Positions 40,666 to 48,234 are shown, counted from the first letter of the stretch. The stretch: DNA of 64,000 bases from Aquisalimonas lutea (GCF_030409225.1 NZ_JAUFPK010000004.1:250943-314942); one strand, 5' to 3'. The notes: a model not told the origin generated them from the sequence alone. Numbers and translations are program-made.

Positions 40666-41430
40666 TCAGCCGTCCAGCGCCGAGAAAAGCTCCCGGTACT
40701 GACCGGTCACCTTGTGGCGCGGGGCGAGGTGGATGAGCGGGGTGGCGCGGTCATGGGCCTCCTTCACCTTGACGGAGGCCGTGATGTAGGGGCGGAGAAT
40801 CGAGTGGCCCTCGGACTCCAGCTCGTCGACGGCCTTGCGCAGCACGTTGGCGCGGGCGTTGTACTGGTTGACGATGATCCCCTCGATGGTGAGCTCCGGG
40901 TTGTGGTCCTCGCGGATCTCCATGAGAGCGTCGAGGAGGTCGTAGAGGGCATGGCGCGAGAAATCGTCGCAGTCGAAGGGGATCAGGCAGCGTTCCGCGG
41001 CGATGAGGGCCGAGCGGGTGTAGAAGTTCAGCGCCGGCGGTGTATCCATGTAGACGGCATCGTAGTCGTCCGCCAGCTCATCCAGGGCCTCGCGAAGCTT
41101 GTAGATCTTGTAGCGGGATTCCAGCTTGCCGCGCAGCTCCTCCAGCGCCCGCGAGGCGGGCATGACGTGCAGGCGCGGGAAGGGGGAGGCGTGGATGAAA
41201 TCCGACAGCGGCCGCTGGTGCAGCCGGAAGCTCAGTACCTGATCGAAGAAGTCGGCGAGGGTGGAGTCCGGCTCCTCGGCCCGTCCGAGCAGGTCGTAGG
41301 TCGTGTTGGCCTGGGAATCCAGGTCGATCACCAGCGTCCGCAGGCCTTCGTGGGCGCTGATCGCGGCGAGATTGCACGTAATCGTGGATTTGCCCACGCC
41401 ACCTTTCTGATTGAAAATCACTCGCCGCAT
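40666..41430 (-). CDS. ParA/MinD-family ATPase
   Basis: A 254-aa deviant-Walker ATPase. KGGVGKSTITCNLA (about 9-22) is the Walker A loop with the signature lysine, LVIDLDSQANTTYDLLG the A' region, and VYMDTPPALNF the switch/Walker B. No ParB gene or parS-like array is visible nearby, so it is unlikely to be the main chromosome-partition ParA. Orphan ParAs place polar complexes such as chemoreceptors, pili or carboxysomes. It may share a transcript with the downstream VWA and membrane-coil genes. It diverges from pyrD over 101 bases. Confidence 0.9.
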   Translation of the reverse strand: MRRVIFNQKGGVGKSTITCNLAAISAHEGLRTLVIDLDSQANTTYDLLGRAEEPDSTLADFFDQVLSFRLHQRPLSDFIHASPFPRLHVMPASRALEELRGKLESRYKIYKLREALDELADDYDAVYMDTPPALNFYTRSALIAAERCLIPFDCDDFSRHALYDLLDALMEIREDHNPELTIEGIIVNQYNARANVLRKAVDELESEGHSILRPYITASVKVKEAHDRATPLIHLAPRHKVTGQYRELFSALDG

Positions 41431-41465
41431 ATCGACCGGCCTCCCCGGCGTGCATCCGTTGGTTG

Positions 41466-41482
41466 CACTGCAGCATGCAGTG
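41466..41482. promoter_or_regulatory. Palindrome between parA-like gene and pyrD
   Basis: CACTGCA-GCA-TGCAGTG, a perfect 7-bp inverted repeat with a 3-base spacer, in the divergent gap. It sits where a promoter would lie (TTGGTT at 41459-41464 and TAAAGA at 41483-41488 are weak candidates), so it may be an operator for one or both genes. Confidence 0.4.
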
Positions 41483-41531
41483 TAAAGAACGCCGGTCGAG
41501 CGGTCGAGATGTTCCTGAGCGGAGAGTGCGC

Positions 41532-42587
41532 ATGACCTATCGATTGCTTCGCCGGCTCCTGTTCAAGCTGGATGCCGAGCGCGCCCACGCTGTTGCCCTG
41601 CATGCCCTGCGCGCGGGCCGTCTGATCGGCGCCAATGCGCTGGTAGCCGGTGATACGCCGGGGACGGAGCGCCGGGTCATGGGCGTGCGCTTCCCCAACC
41701 CGGTGGGCCTGGCCGCGGGGCTGGACAAGAACGGCGACGCCGTCGAGGCGCTGGCCTCCCTGGGCTTCGGGTTCGTCGAGGTGGGCACGGTCACGCCGCG
41801 CCCGCAATCGGGAAACCCGCGGCCGCGCCTGTTCCGCCTGCCCGAGGACGAGGCCCTGATCAACCGGCTCGGGTTCAACAACAAGGGCGTCGACTACCTG
41901 GCCCGGCAGCTGGAGAGGACGCGCTTTCGCGGCGTTGTCGGGGTCAACATCGGCAAGAATCGCGATACCCCGGTGGAGCGGGCGCTGGATGACTACGTCG
42001 CCTGCATGGGCCGGGTCTACCCCCATGCCAGCTACATAACGGTCAACGTCTCCTCGCCCAACACCCCGGGCCTGCGCGAGCTCCAGCACGGCAGCCTGCT
42101 GGACGATCTGCTGTCGGGCCTGAAGGCGGAGCAACAGCGGTTGAGCGCGGCCCACGAGCGCTACGTGCCCCTGGTGGTCAAGATCGCCCCGGACATGTCG
42201 GACGAGCAGCTCCTGGCCACGGCGGATGCACTGATCCGGCACGGCGTCGACGGGGTCGCGGCGACCAACACGACGCTGGAACGGCCCGGGACGACGGCGG
42301 CCCGCGTGCATGGGCAGGAAACCGGCGGCCTCAGCGGCCGGCCGCTCATGGAGCGGTCCACGGAGATCGTGCGCACCCTTGGCGAGCACCTCCAGGGACG
42401 GCTGGCGATCATCGGCATCGGCGGCATCGCCTCGGGGCAGGACGCGGTGCGCAAGGTTGATGCCGGCGCCAGCCTGGTCCAGCTGTACACCGGCCTGATC
42501 TACCGGGGCCCCGGCCTGGTGGGCGAGATCGTGCGCCACATGCACGGTCCGCAGAGCGACGGTCCGGTGGCGGGCCCCGTGCCGTGA
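41532..42587 (+). CDS. pyrD: Dihydroorotate dehydrogenase (quinone), class 2
   Basis: Oxidises dihydroorotate to orotate in pyrimidine synthesis, passing electrons to quinone at the inner membrane. The 351-aa protein has the class 2 N-terminal membrane-associating helix (LLRRLLFKLDAERAHAVAL), FMN-binding NPVGLAAGLDKNGD, NRLGFNNKG, VNVSSPNTPGLRELQ (catalytic Ser in this region) and GIGGIASG. ATG 41532 is the family start. With upp (44410-45042) the window carries both de novo and salvage steps. Confidence 0.97.
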   Translation: MTYRLLRRLLFKLDAERAHAVALHALRAGRLIGANALVAGDTPGTERRVMGVRFPNPVGLAAGLDKNGDAVEALASLGFGFVEVGTVTPRPQSGNPRPRLFRLPEDEALINRLGFNNKGVDYLARQLERTRFRGVVGVNIGKNRDTPVERALDDYVACMGRVYPHASYITVNVSSPNTPGLRELQHGSLLDDLLSGLKAEQQRLSAAHERYVPLVVKIAPDMSDEQLLATADALIRHGVDGVAATNTTLERPGTTAARVHGQETGGLSGRPLMERSTEIVRTLGEHLQGRLAIIGIGGIASGQDAVRKVDAGASLVQLYTGLIYRGPGLVGEIVRHMHGPQSDGPVAGPVP

Positions 42588-42648
42588 GAGGTTTGCCCCG
42601 GCGGCGGCGAACAAGGACAATACCGCCGGGAAGCGGCGCTTCCCCCGC

Positions 42649-42736
42649 GGAGAGGTGGCTGAGCGGTCGAAAGCGGCGGTCTTGAAAACCGTTGGCCCGC
42701 AAGGGCCCGGGGGTTCGAATCCCTCCCTCTCCGCCA
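42649..42736 (+). tRNA. serT: tRNA-Ser (anticodon UGA)
   Basis: An 88-base cloverleaf with encoded CCA. The acceptor strands GGAGAGG (42649-42655) and CCTCTCC (42726-42732) pair fully, followed by G and CCA. The anticodon loop CTTGAAA within GCGGT-CTTGAAA-ACCGT gives anticodon UGA (reads UCA/UCG). The long variable arm TTGGCCCGCAAGGGCC marks it as class II serine. The T loop is GGTTCGAATCC. A 7-bp hairpin (GGGAAGC/GCTTCCC, 42628-42644) lies just upstream and a strong hairpin starts at the final A. Confidence 0.97.
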
Positions 42737-42776
42737 TCTTCCCTGAGCGGGGCCGCAGGCCCCGCTCAGGGAAGAT
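42736..42776 (+). terminator. Strong hairpin at the tRNA-Ser 3' end
   Basis: ATCTTCCCTGAGCGGGGCC pairs perfectly with its complement across a GCA loop, a 19-bp stem immediately after the CCA. No T run follows, so it may act in 3' processing or in Rho-linked termination. Confidence 0.6.
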
Positions 42777-42779
42777 CAT

Positions 42780-42803
42780 GAACCCGGGGGATTCGAACCC
42801 TCG
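42780..42803. repeat. Degenerate copy of the tRNA-Ser T arm
   Basis: AACCCGGGGGATTCGAACCC resembles the tRNA-Ser 3' part at 42706-42725 (CCCGGGGGTTCGAATCCCTC) with one inserted base and one loss. Because the T arm is nearly palindromic it matches on both strands. No full tRNA can be folded here. It could be a leftover of an integration event at the tRNA gene, or chance. Confidence 0.4.
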
Positions 42804-43122
42804 GATCAACCCGTTGGTTCGACCCCTCCATTTGCCGGTACCGGTGCCCGTCGACGCGGCACGACACAGGGCTTGGTGCCGGCCACGCGCTGCATTCGTC
42901 AATGGCCATTCCGTGACCTTGGTCACTGACCATCCGGCCGGACGGATGGTGTAATCATTCCGCGGCCCGGCAGGGATACCTTCCGGGGCGTTGCGTGTCC
43001 GCGGCGCGCCGGTTCGGCTTCCTCCTGTCGTTTCCGGGCACGCGGGGCGTTCCCGTGGAAGGTGCTGGCGCCGAAGCGGCGGAACGGATCGAGCAGCAAG
43101 CCGCGTCGGCGGGAGCCTTCTG

Positions 43123-44379
43123 ATGGATGAATCCGCGCTCTTTATTCTGATCCTGATCCTGGTTACCGAGATCGCCATCGTGGCGGTGGTTCTGGGCGCC
43201 GTGGTCTGGCGCCTGTACCGCCGGGTCTCGCGGGAGGCCGAGGGATATCGCTCGGAGAAGCATCACCTGGAACGCAGGCGGGATGCCTACCTGCGATTCC
43301 TGGGCCAGCGGCTGGCGGACATCGATGCACGGGCCAGACGCGGGCCCGGTACGGAGTCGGGGCCCCAGATGCTGGCGCGGCGGTTCCTCCAGGAGGAGAA
43401 GTCCCATACGGAAGCGGCCCGGGACCGGGACGCGGAGATCTGGGACCTGCGCATGGCGTCGACCAAGGCGCTCATCGAGCTGTTCCGCACCCTCCATCCG
43501 AGCCTGAGCGCCGACAGCGCACAGGGTTCCGGCAATGGCCAGGAAATGGGCGTTGATGCGCTGCGGCGCAAGCTTCTCGAGCGCGATCAGGCGGTGGAGC
43601 GCCAGCGCCGCGAAATCCAGCAGCTGGCGCCGTTCCGTGACGCGTGGATGCGCCTGCATCGGCACGCGGCGCGGGAGAGCGCCGCAAGCGCGACGCTGCG
43701 CGAGACATTGCGGGGCATCCGGGCCGATGCCGACACCACCGAGGCGATCGAGGCGGCCCTGCAGGCCCACGCGGGGGATCGGGAGGTGCTCGACGACTAT
43801 CTGCAGGCCACCGCCAGCAGCTACGAGGAGGCCAACCCGCAGCAGGTGCGCCATGCACGGCGCCGTCAGCAGCGTATGAACCGCATGCACCAGGTGGTCG
43901 ATTCCGCCTCTTCGCGGATGGAGGCGGCCAGCCAGCGGTTTCCTGCCCTCATGGACGACCAGCGCAAGGCCATATCGGACCTGGAGACGAAGCTGGAGCG
44001 CGCGGAGCAGGCGCGCGAGGTCATCAAGCAGAGCTACAGCCGCGAGATCCAGGCGCTGAAGAAGAACAACCGGGACACCGAGAACAACGCCCGCAGCCTG
44101 GAGAAGGAGAACCGCCGTCTGCGCCAGCGCGTGCGCAACCTGATTCGGCTGACCCGCGACGACACCATGCCGTTCATGCCGGCCGCGCAGGAGCAGACAG
44201 CCGGGTCAGCGGAGGAAGCGGTGGCCCGCAAGGATGCGGAGCTGGATCAGCTGCACCAGTCGCTGCGCCAGGAGCAGGCGAAAAACGAGCGCCTGGAGAC
44301 GCAGCTGAAAAAGTTCGAGGACCTCCAGACCGCGATTCAGAGCACGTTCGAAGCCGACCACGGCGCCCCGCAGGCCTAA
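43123..44379 (+). CDS. Membrane-anchored coiled-coil protein B
   Basis: A 418-aa protein of unknown function. One N-terminal span (about 6-30, LFILILILVTEIAIVAVVLG) with an acidic residue in it is followed by basic RLYRRVSRE. DAYLRFLGQRLADID (about 53-67) and AEIWDLRMASTKALIELF (about 104-121) follow. Long coiled-coil segments make up much of the rest (about 145-180 and 255-345, then 365-412), rich in Glu, Arg, Gln and Lys. The N-terminal third resembles membrane-coil protein A. ATG 43123 follows GGGAGCC; the frame is open further upstream without a plausible signal. Its stop codon overlaps the solitary repeat end at 44378. Confidence 0.82.
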   Translation: MDESALFILILILVTEIAIVAVVLGAVVWRLYRRVSREAEGYRSEKHHLERRRDAYLRFLGQRLADIDARARRGPGTESGPQMLARRFLQEEKSHTEAARDRDAEIWDLRMASTKALIELFRTLHPSLSADSAQGSGNGQEMGVDALRRKLLERDQAVERQRREIQQLAPFRDAWMRLHRHAARESAASATLRETLRGIRADADTTEAIEAALQAHAGDREVLDDYLQATASSYEEANPQQVRHARRRQQRMNRMHQVVDSASSRMEAASQRFPALMDDQRKAISDLETKLERAEQAREVIKQSYSREIQALKKNNRDTENNARSLEKENRRLRQRVRNLIRLTRDDTMPFMPAAQEQTAGSAEEAVARKDAELDQLHQSLRQEQAKNERLETQLKKFEDLQTAIQSTFEADHGAPQA

Positions 44380-44400
44380 CGCTGAACAATTCCCGCGTGC
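44378..44400. repeat. Solitary end of the 177-bp repeat
   Basis: AACGCTGAACAATTCCCGCG plus TGC matches the reverse complement of the right end of the element at 37429-37605 at 22 of 23 positions. It stops abruptly, with no inner arms. It sits between two convergent genes and supplies the last two bases of the TAA stop of coil protein B. Confidence 0.7.
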
Positions 44401-44409
44401 GGCGGGCCG

Positions 44410-45042
44410 TCATTTGGTGCCGAACATCCGGTCGCCGGCATCGCCGAGTCCCGGCACGATGTACGCCTTGTCATTGAGACCGCGATCAACAGCGGCCGTA
44501 AAGACGGCGACGTCGGGATGCTCCCGGTGAAACGCCTCGATCCCCTCGGGGGCGGCCAGCAGGCAGAGAAAGCGGATGCGCGACGCACCCTCGCGCTTGA
44601 GGCGGTGCACCGCGGCCGCCGCCGAGTGACCGGTGGCCAGCATGGGGTCGACGACGATCACCTCCCGCTCGTGCAGGCGGGAGGGCACCTTGAAGTAGTA
44701 CTCGACGGCCTCCAGGGTCTCCGGATCCCGGTACAGGCCGATGTGGCCGACGCGTGCGGAGGGCACCAGCTCCAGGACGCCGTCGAGCAGGCCGCTGCCG
44801 GCCCGGAGAATGGACACGAAGCACAGCTTCTTGCCGTCGAGGGCCGGTGCTTCCATGGGCTCCAGCGGCGTCTCGATGGGGATGTTGGTCAGCGGCAGGT
44901 CCCGCGTGACCTCATAGCAGAGCAGGAGCGCGGTCTCCCGCAGGATGCTCCGGAACTTGGCCGTGGAGGTGGTCTTCTGGCGCAGCTGGGTCAGCTTGTG
45001 CTGGACCAGGGGGTGCTCGACGACGTGGATGTCTCGGGTCAT
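44410..45042 (-). CDS. upp: Uracil phosphoribosyltransferase
   Basis: Salvages uracil with PRPP to UMP. It is 210 aa (E. coli 208). Motifs are [15 protein letters not shown] at the start, [14 protein letters not shown] (uracil/PRPP loop), [14 protein letters not shown] (PRPP signature) and [16 protein letters not shown] at the C-terminus, which binds uracil. No uraA permease follows; downstream is the short gap with the solitary repeat end. Upstream lie 123 bases before the membrane gene of the ECF locus. Confidence 0.97.
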   Translation of the reverse strand: MTRDIHVVEHPLVQHKLTQLRQKTTSTAKFRSILRETALLLCYEVTRDLPLTNIPIETPLEPMEAPALDGKKLCFVSILRAGSGLLDGVLELVPSARVGHIGLYRDPETLEAVEYYFKVPSRLHEREVIVVDPMLATGHSAAAAVHRLKREGASRIRFLCLLAAPEGIEAFHREHPDVAVFTAAVDRGLNDKAYIVPGLGDAGDRMFGTK

Positions 45043-45165
45043 GGTCTGCTCCGGTGAGGTGCCGAGAATGCCCCTGTAGTATGCAGGCGCGACGTGCTCC
45101 CGTTCGACAGGGAACGGGGCGGCAATGCACCCGGTCCCGAACAGGGGCCCGGAGGTGCCGGTGCC

Positions 45166-45834
45166 TCAGCGTCCCATGGGCTCGGGCACCGGCAGATGCT
45201 GTACGCCGATGGCGCCGAGCACGAACAGGCCCGGAAGGATCGCCGTGGCCAAGGCGACGGTAACCGCGAACCGGGGCCAGGTCAGCAGGCGCGTGCCGCC
45301 GTACACCAGGGCGATGCCGCCACCGCCGCCCACGGCGGTGTTGCCGGGCAGGTTGAGGAGCAGGGCGAGCGTGGCGGCCGGCACGAGGCCGGTCGGCAGG
45401 CAACGGGCGAGGCGATCCATCCGGGCCTTGAGGGAGGCGGGAATCCGTATCTGCCTTGCATACGGCTGCCAGTCCAGGTGACGGCCGATGCCGAAGGCGA
45501 GATTGAGCCCCAGGGATGTCGCCGCGTAGGCGCCCAGGGCGCCGGCTTCGCCGAAGACAACCATGATCAGCACGCCGAGCTCCACGGACGGGACGAACGG
45601 CACCGTGAGCAGCAGCATGTAGACGAGGCAGGCAAGCAGGAGCACGGTGGTACTGTCGGCCCCGGCTTCCAGCCAGTGCGGTGCCACGGAGCTGAACGGG
45701 GCCACCGTGGCGGCAACGACCGCGATCAGCGCGACAACGCGGGCGGCGTGCACCCGCCGCCGGGCCGCGGCGGCGGTGCGCAGGCAGAGCCCGGCGCGGG
45801 CGGAGCAGCGATGATCAGCGGTGTCCGGGCGCAT
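45166..45834 (-). CDS. Polytopic membrane protein under the ECF-type promoter
   Basis: A 222-aa inner-membrane protein of unknown function with about five or six hydrophobic spans: 31-49, 60-83, 86-105 (MVVFGEAGALGAYAATSLGL), 145-180 and 190-215. The sequence PFVPSVELGVLIMVVFG and the glycine-rich LNLPGNTAVGGGGGIALV give it a faint likeness to VTT/TMEM64-type proteins, but I do not recognise a family with certainty. ATG 45834 lies 74 bases downstream of a GGGAAC-N17-CGTC promoter (45908-45934) identical in type to that of the divergent sigma factor gene, so it is probably a target of that sigma factor. Confidence 0.78.
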   Translation of the reverse strand: MRPDTADHRCSARAGLCLRTAAAARRRVHAARVVALIAVVAATVAPFSSVAPHWLEAGADSTTVLLLACLVYMLLLTVPFVPSVELGVLIMVVFGEAGALGAYAATSLGLNLAFGIGRHLDWQPYARQIRIPASLKARMDRLARCLPTGLVPAATLALLLNLPGNTAVGGGGGIALVYGGTRLLTWPRFAVTVALATAILPGLFVLGAIGVQHLPVPEPMGR

Positions 45835-45907
45835 GGCTTCACCTCGGGGCCGGCGGGGTGCAGTGATCTGGCCGGGCAGCCCGGCGCTTGCCCGGGGTGC
45901 TCGCAGG

Positions 45908-45934
45908 GACGCGGGGGAACAGCGGATGGTTCCC
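45908..45934 (-). promoter_or_regulatory. ECF-type promoter, minus strand
   Basis: Read on the minus strand: GGGAAC (45934-45929), 17 bases, CGTC (45911-45908). It points at the polytopic membrane gene, whose ATG is 74 bases beyond. Identical in core and spacing to the plus-strand promoter at 45958-45984. Its -35 half and GGGAAC at 45915-45920 also form an inverted repeat. Confidence 0.72.
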
Positions 45935-45957
45935 GGTGGCCGCGCAGGGCTGTGTCC

Positions 45958-45984
45958 GGGAACGTTTCGGGCACACAATGCGTC
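45958..45984 (+). promoter_or_regulatory. ECF-type autoregulatory promoter, plus strand
   Basis: GGGAAC (45958-45963), 17 bases, CGTC (45981-45984), a standard ECF-sigma promoter form. It points at the sigma-factor gene, ATG 76 bases downstream, and so would give autoregulation. The 225-base divergent gap holds only this and the opposing copy. Confidence 0.75.
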
Positions 45985-46059
45985 CTTGGGAGACCACGGC
46001 ATCGAAGGCCGGTGGGTCCGGCGATGTCGCGTGATGGCCCCGCGACCAGGGGGCGGGGA

Positions 46060-46731
46060 ATGATGGAGCCACCAGAGCCGAATGAGCGCACGTCCCCGGA
46101 CCGGGAGAAACGCCGCCGCCTCTTCGAGCAGGAGGTGATACGCCTGATGGACCGCCTCTACGGCACCGCGCTGCGACTGACCCGGAATCCGGATGATGCC
46201 GAGGATGTGGTTGCCGAGGCGGTGGAGCGGGCATGGACCCGGCTGGATGATCTCCGTGGCTGGGAGCACTTCGAAGGGTGGTTGTTCCGCGTCCTGAACA
46301 ACACCTTCATCAGCATGTGGCGGCGCCGCCGCAGCCGCCAGGACCGGGAGACGGAATTCGACGACCCGGATTCCGCCGCGTCTCCGGACGAGCGGGATTT
46401 CTCCCTGTACCGCAAGCTGCACCAGCCGTTCCTGCTGTGGTGGGGAACGCCCCAGGACCAGTTCCTCGACCGCCTGGTCCTCGATGACCTGCAGCGCGCC
46501 CTGGACTCGCTGCCCGACCCTTTCCGGGTCGTCGTTGTGCTGGTGGAGGTCCAGGGCTATACGTATGACGAGGTAGCAGGCCTGCTGGAGATTCCGGTCG
46601 GGACCGTGCGGTCACGGCTCAGCCGCGCCCGGGCGCTGCTGCAGAAGCGGCTCTGGGAGTACGGCAACCGGCCCGCAGCCGCACGGGATCCCCGCAACGG
46701 CGGATCCTCCACCGATGGAGAGCGCCCATGA
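46060..46731 (+). CDS. ECF-subfamily RNA polymerase sigma factor
   Basis: A 223-aa group IV sigma factor. Region 2 runs about residues 20-92 (LYGTALRLTRNPDDAEDVVAEAV, then FEGWLFRVLNNTFISMWRRRRSR). A linker of about 40 residues with FDDPDSAASPDERDFSLYRKL follows. Region 4 is about 135-205 (ALDSLPDPFRVVVVLVEVQG, YDEVAGLLEIPVGTVRSRLSRARALLQ). Two consecutive ATGs (46060, 46063) follow a G-rich ribosome site. The stop overlaps the anti-sigma start (ATGA at 46728-46731). Layout with a zinc-type anti-sigma resembles SigR/RsrA loci, though the promoter motif here is of the GGAAC/CGTC kind. Confidence 0.93.
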   Translation: MMEPPEPNERTSPDREKRRRLFEQEVIRLMDRLYGTALRLTRNPDDAEDVVAEAVERAWTRLDDLRGWEHFEGWLFRVLNNTFISMWRRRRSRQDRETEFDDPDSAASPDERDFSLYRKLHQPFLLWWGTPQDQFLDRLVLDDLQRALDSLPDPFRVVVVLVEVQGYTYDEVAGLLEIPVGTVRSRLSRARALLQKRLWEYGNRPAAARDPRNGGSSTDGERP

Positions 46732-46964
46732 GCAGCGATTCCCTCACCTGCGAGGAGGTCATCAGGCAGCTCTTCGCGTACCTGGACCGGGAGCTGGACA
46801 CCCAGGTCAGCGCCGAGATCGACCGTCATCTGGAAACATGCCGCGAGTGCTTCAGCCGGGCGGAGTTCGAGCGGCGGTTGCGGCAGAAGGTCCGCGAGAC
46901 GGCCCGGGAGGAGCCGCCGGAGCGACTGCAGCGCCGTATCCGGGCAATGCTCGACCGGTACTGA
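46728..46964 (+). CDS. Zinc-type (ZAS) anti-sigma factor
   Basis: A soluble 78-aa anti-sigma factor. The zinc-binding set is C8, H34, C38 and C41 (H-x3-C-x2-C in DRHLETCRECF). The spacing 26, 4, 3 between these residues is the same as C11, H37, C41, C44 of Streptomyces RsrA, which releases its sigma factor when a disulfide forms. No membrane segment is present, so the signal is cytoplasmic. The start overlaps the sigma stop, giving equal synthesis of the pair. Function follows from family and position; redox sensing is inference. Confidence 0.88.
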   Translation: MSSDSLTCEEVIRQLFAYLDRELDTQVSAEIDRHLETCRECFSRAEFERRLRQKVRETAREEPPERLQRRIRAMLDRY

Positions 46965-47001
46965 AACGGGGGATGCCCCCCAGGGGGAAGGGGAGGCTCG
47001 G

Positions 47002-48234
47002 ATGGTCGCTATCCTCGGTTATTCACGGGAGCAGATCTTCGCCGCGGTCAAGGAGATGTACACCACCGTGGCCGAGGCGCCGTCGTCGCCGTTCCATTTC
47101 CCGGTGGGACGTCCGGCGTGCGAGACACTGGGGTACACGCGCGAGCGCATCGAATCCGTGCCGTGGCAGTTGGTGGCGTCGTTCGCCGGCGTGGGCTGTC
47201 CGTTCAACGGCGAGGCCGTCGGCGTCGGCGACACGGCCCTTGATATCGGCGCCGGGGCCGGGAACGACTCCTTCATCGCCAGCGACATGGTCGGCCCCGG
47301 CGGGCGGGTGATCGCCATGGACATCACGCCGGCGATGGCGCGCAAGCTTGCTGAAACCGTCCGCGAAGCCGGTGTCGGCAACATCGACGTCCTGCTGGGC
47401 TCGGCGGAGCAGCTTCCCCTGCGCGACGGCGCCGTGGACAGCATCACCAGCAACGGGGTGCTCAACCTGGTTCCCGACAAGCGCCGCGCAGTCGCCGAGA
47501 TGTTCCGCGTGCTGCGCCCGGACGGGCGCCTGCAGATCGCCGACGTCGTCATCGACCGCCCGGTGAGCGTGGACTGCCACACGGACCCCCGGCTGTGGGT
47601 GGAGTGCGTGGTCGGAGCGACGGTGGAAGAAGACTTCCTGGCCCTGTTCCGGGATGCCGGATTCGAGGACGTGCATATCGTGCGCAGCATCGACTACTTC
47701 GCTCACAGTCCCAGCGCGCAGACCCGGGAGATCGCCGCGAGCTTCGGCGCGCGCTCCATCGAGGTAACCATGCGGCGGGGCCCGGTGGCGCCGAGTCGGG
47801 CACGGCAGTTCCTGCAGCGCATGAACCCCCGGCGCGTGGTCGCCTCGCTGTGGCGGCGCGGGTTCATGGGCGTTGCCGGGCTCGGCCTGGCCCTGCTGAC
47901 GTGCTACGGCACCGTTGTCGCGTTGACGCTGCTGGCAACCCTGGGCATGGGGCTGACCCTGGACCGGACCCTCTGGTCGGGGGCGATCGCGGGCTTTGCA
48001 TGGCTGACGGTGGCGGCCGTGGCACCGGGATCGCGTTTTCACGGGCGACCGTGGCCGGCCGTGGCGGCCGCGACCGGAGCGGCCGTCGTGTCCTTCGCGC
48101 TTTTCGTCCACTACTGGTTCGTGATCGAGCTCGGCGGCTTTCTGCTGCTGGGCGCCGCGGTATGGTGGGACATCCGGGCGAGGCGTCGGCAGGAGAGCCG
48201 GATCCTCGGGCTGGATGCCCATGCCGGGTCGTGA
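47002..48234 (+). CDS. ArsM-like methyltransferase fused to a four-span membrane domain
   Basis: A 410-aa fusion. Residues 1-255 are a class I methyltransferase with the SAM motif ALDIGAGAGNDS (79-90), MDITPAM and SNGVLNLVPDK, most like arsenite methyltransferases. C66 (AGVGCPF) and C202 (WVECVVGA) fall where ArsM has its metalloid-binding cysteines; C192 is extra. Residues 289-390 hold four hydrophobic spans (about 289-311, 324-342, 353-371, 373-390), with a cysteine at 301 (LLTCYGT), a little like MerC-type modules. It lies 37 bases after the anti-sigma gene behind a good ribosome site (GGGGAGG), so it is in the ECF operon. A metal- or chalcogen-methylating role is inference; another small substrate is possible. 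Confidence 0.83.
   Translation: MVAILGYSREQIFAAVKEMYTTVAEAPSSPFHFPVGRPACETLGYTRERIESVPWQLVASFAGVGCPFNGEAVGVGDTALDIGAGAGNDSFIASDMVGPGGRVIAMDITPAMARKLAETVREAGVGNIDVLLGSAEQLPLRDGAVDSITSNGVLNLVPDKRRAVAEMFRVLRPDGRLQIADVVIDRPVSVDCHTDPRLWVECVVGATVEEDFLALFRDAGFEDVHIVRSIDYFAHSPSAQTREIAASFGARSIEVTMRRGPVAPSRARQFLQRMNPRRVVASLWRRGFMGVAGLGLALLTCYGTVVALTLLATLGMGLTLDRTLWSGAIAGFAWLTVAAVAPGSRFHGRPWPAVAAATGAAVVSFALFVHYWFVIELGGFLLLGAAVWWDIRARRRQESRILGLDAHAGS

Noticed and set aside
42780-42830. A second tRNA on the minus strand beside tRNA-Ser
   Set aside because: Only a T-arm-like GGTTCGAATCC is present; no acceptor, D or anticodon stem can be paired around it.
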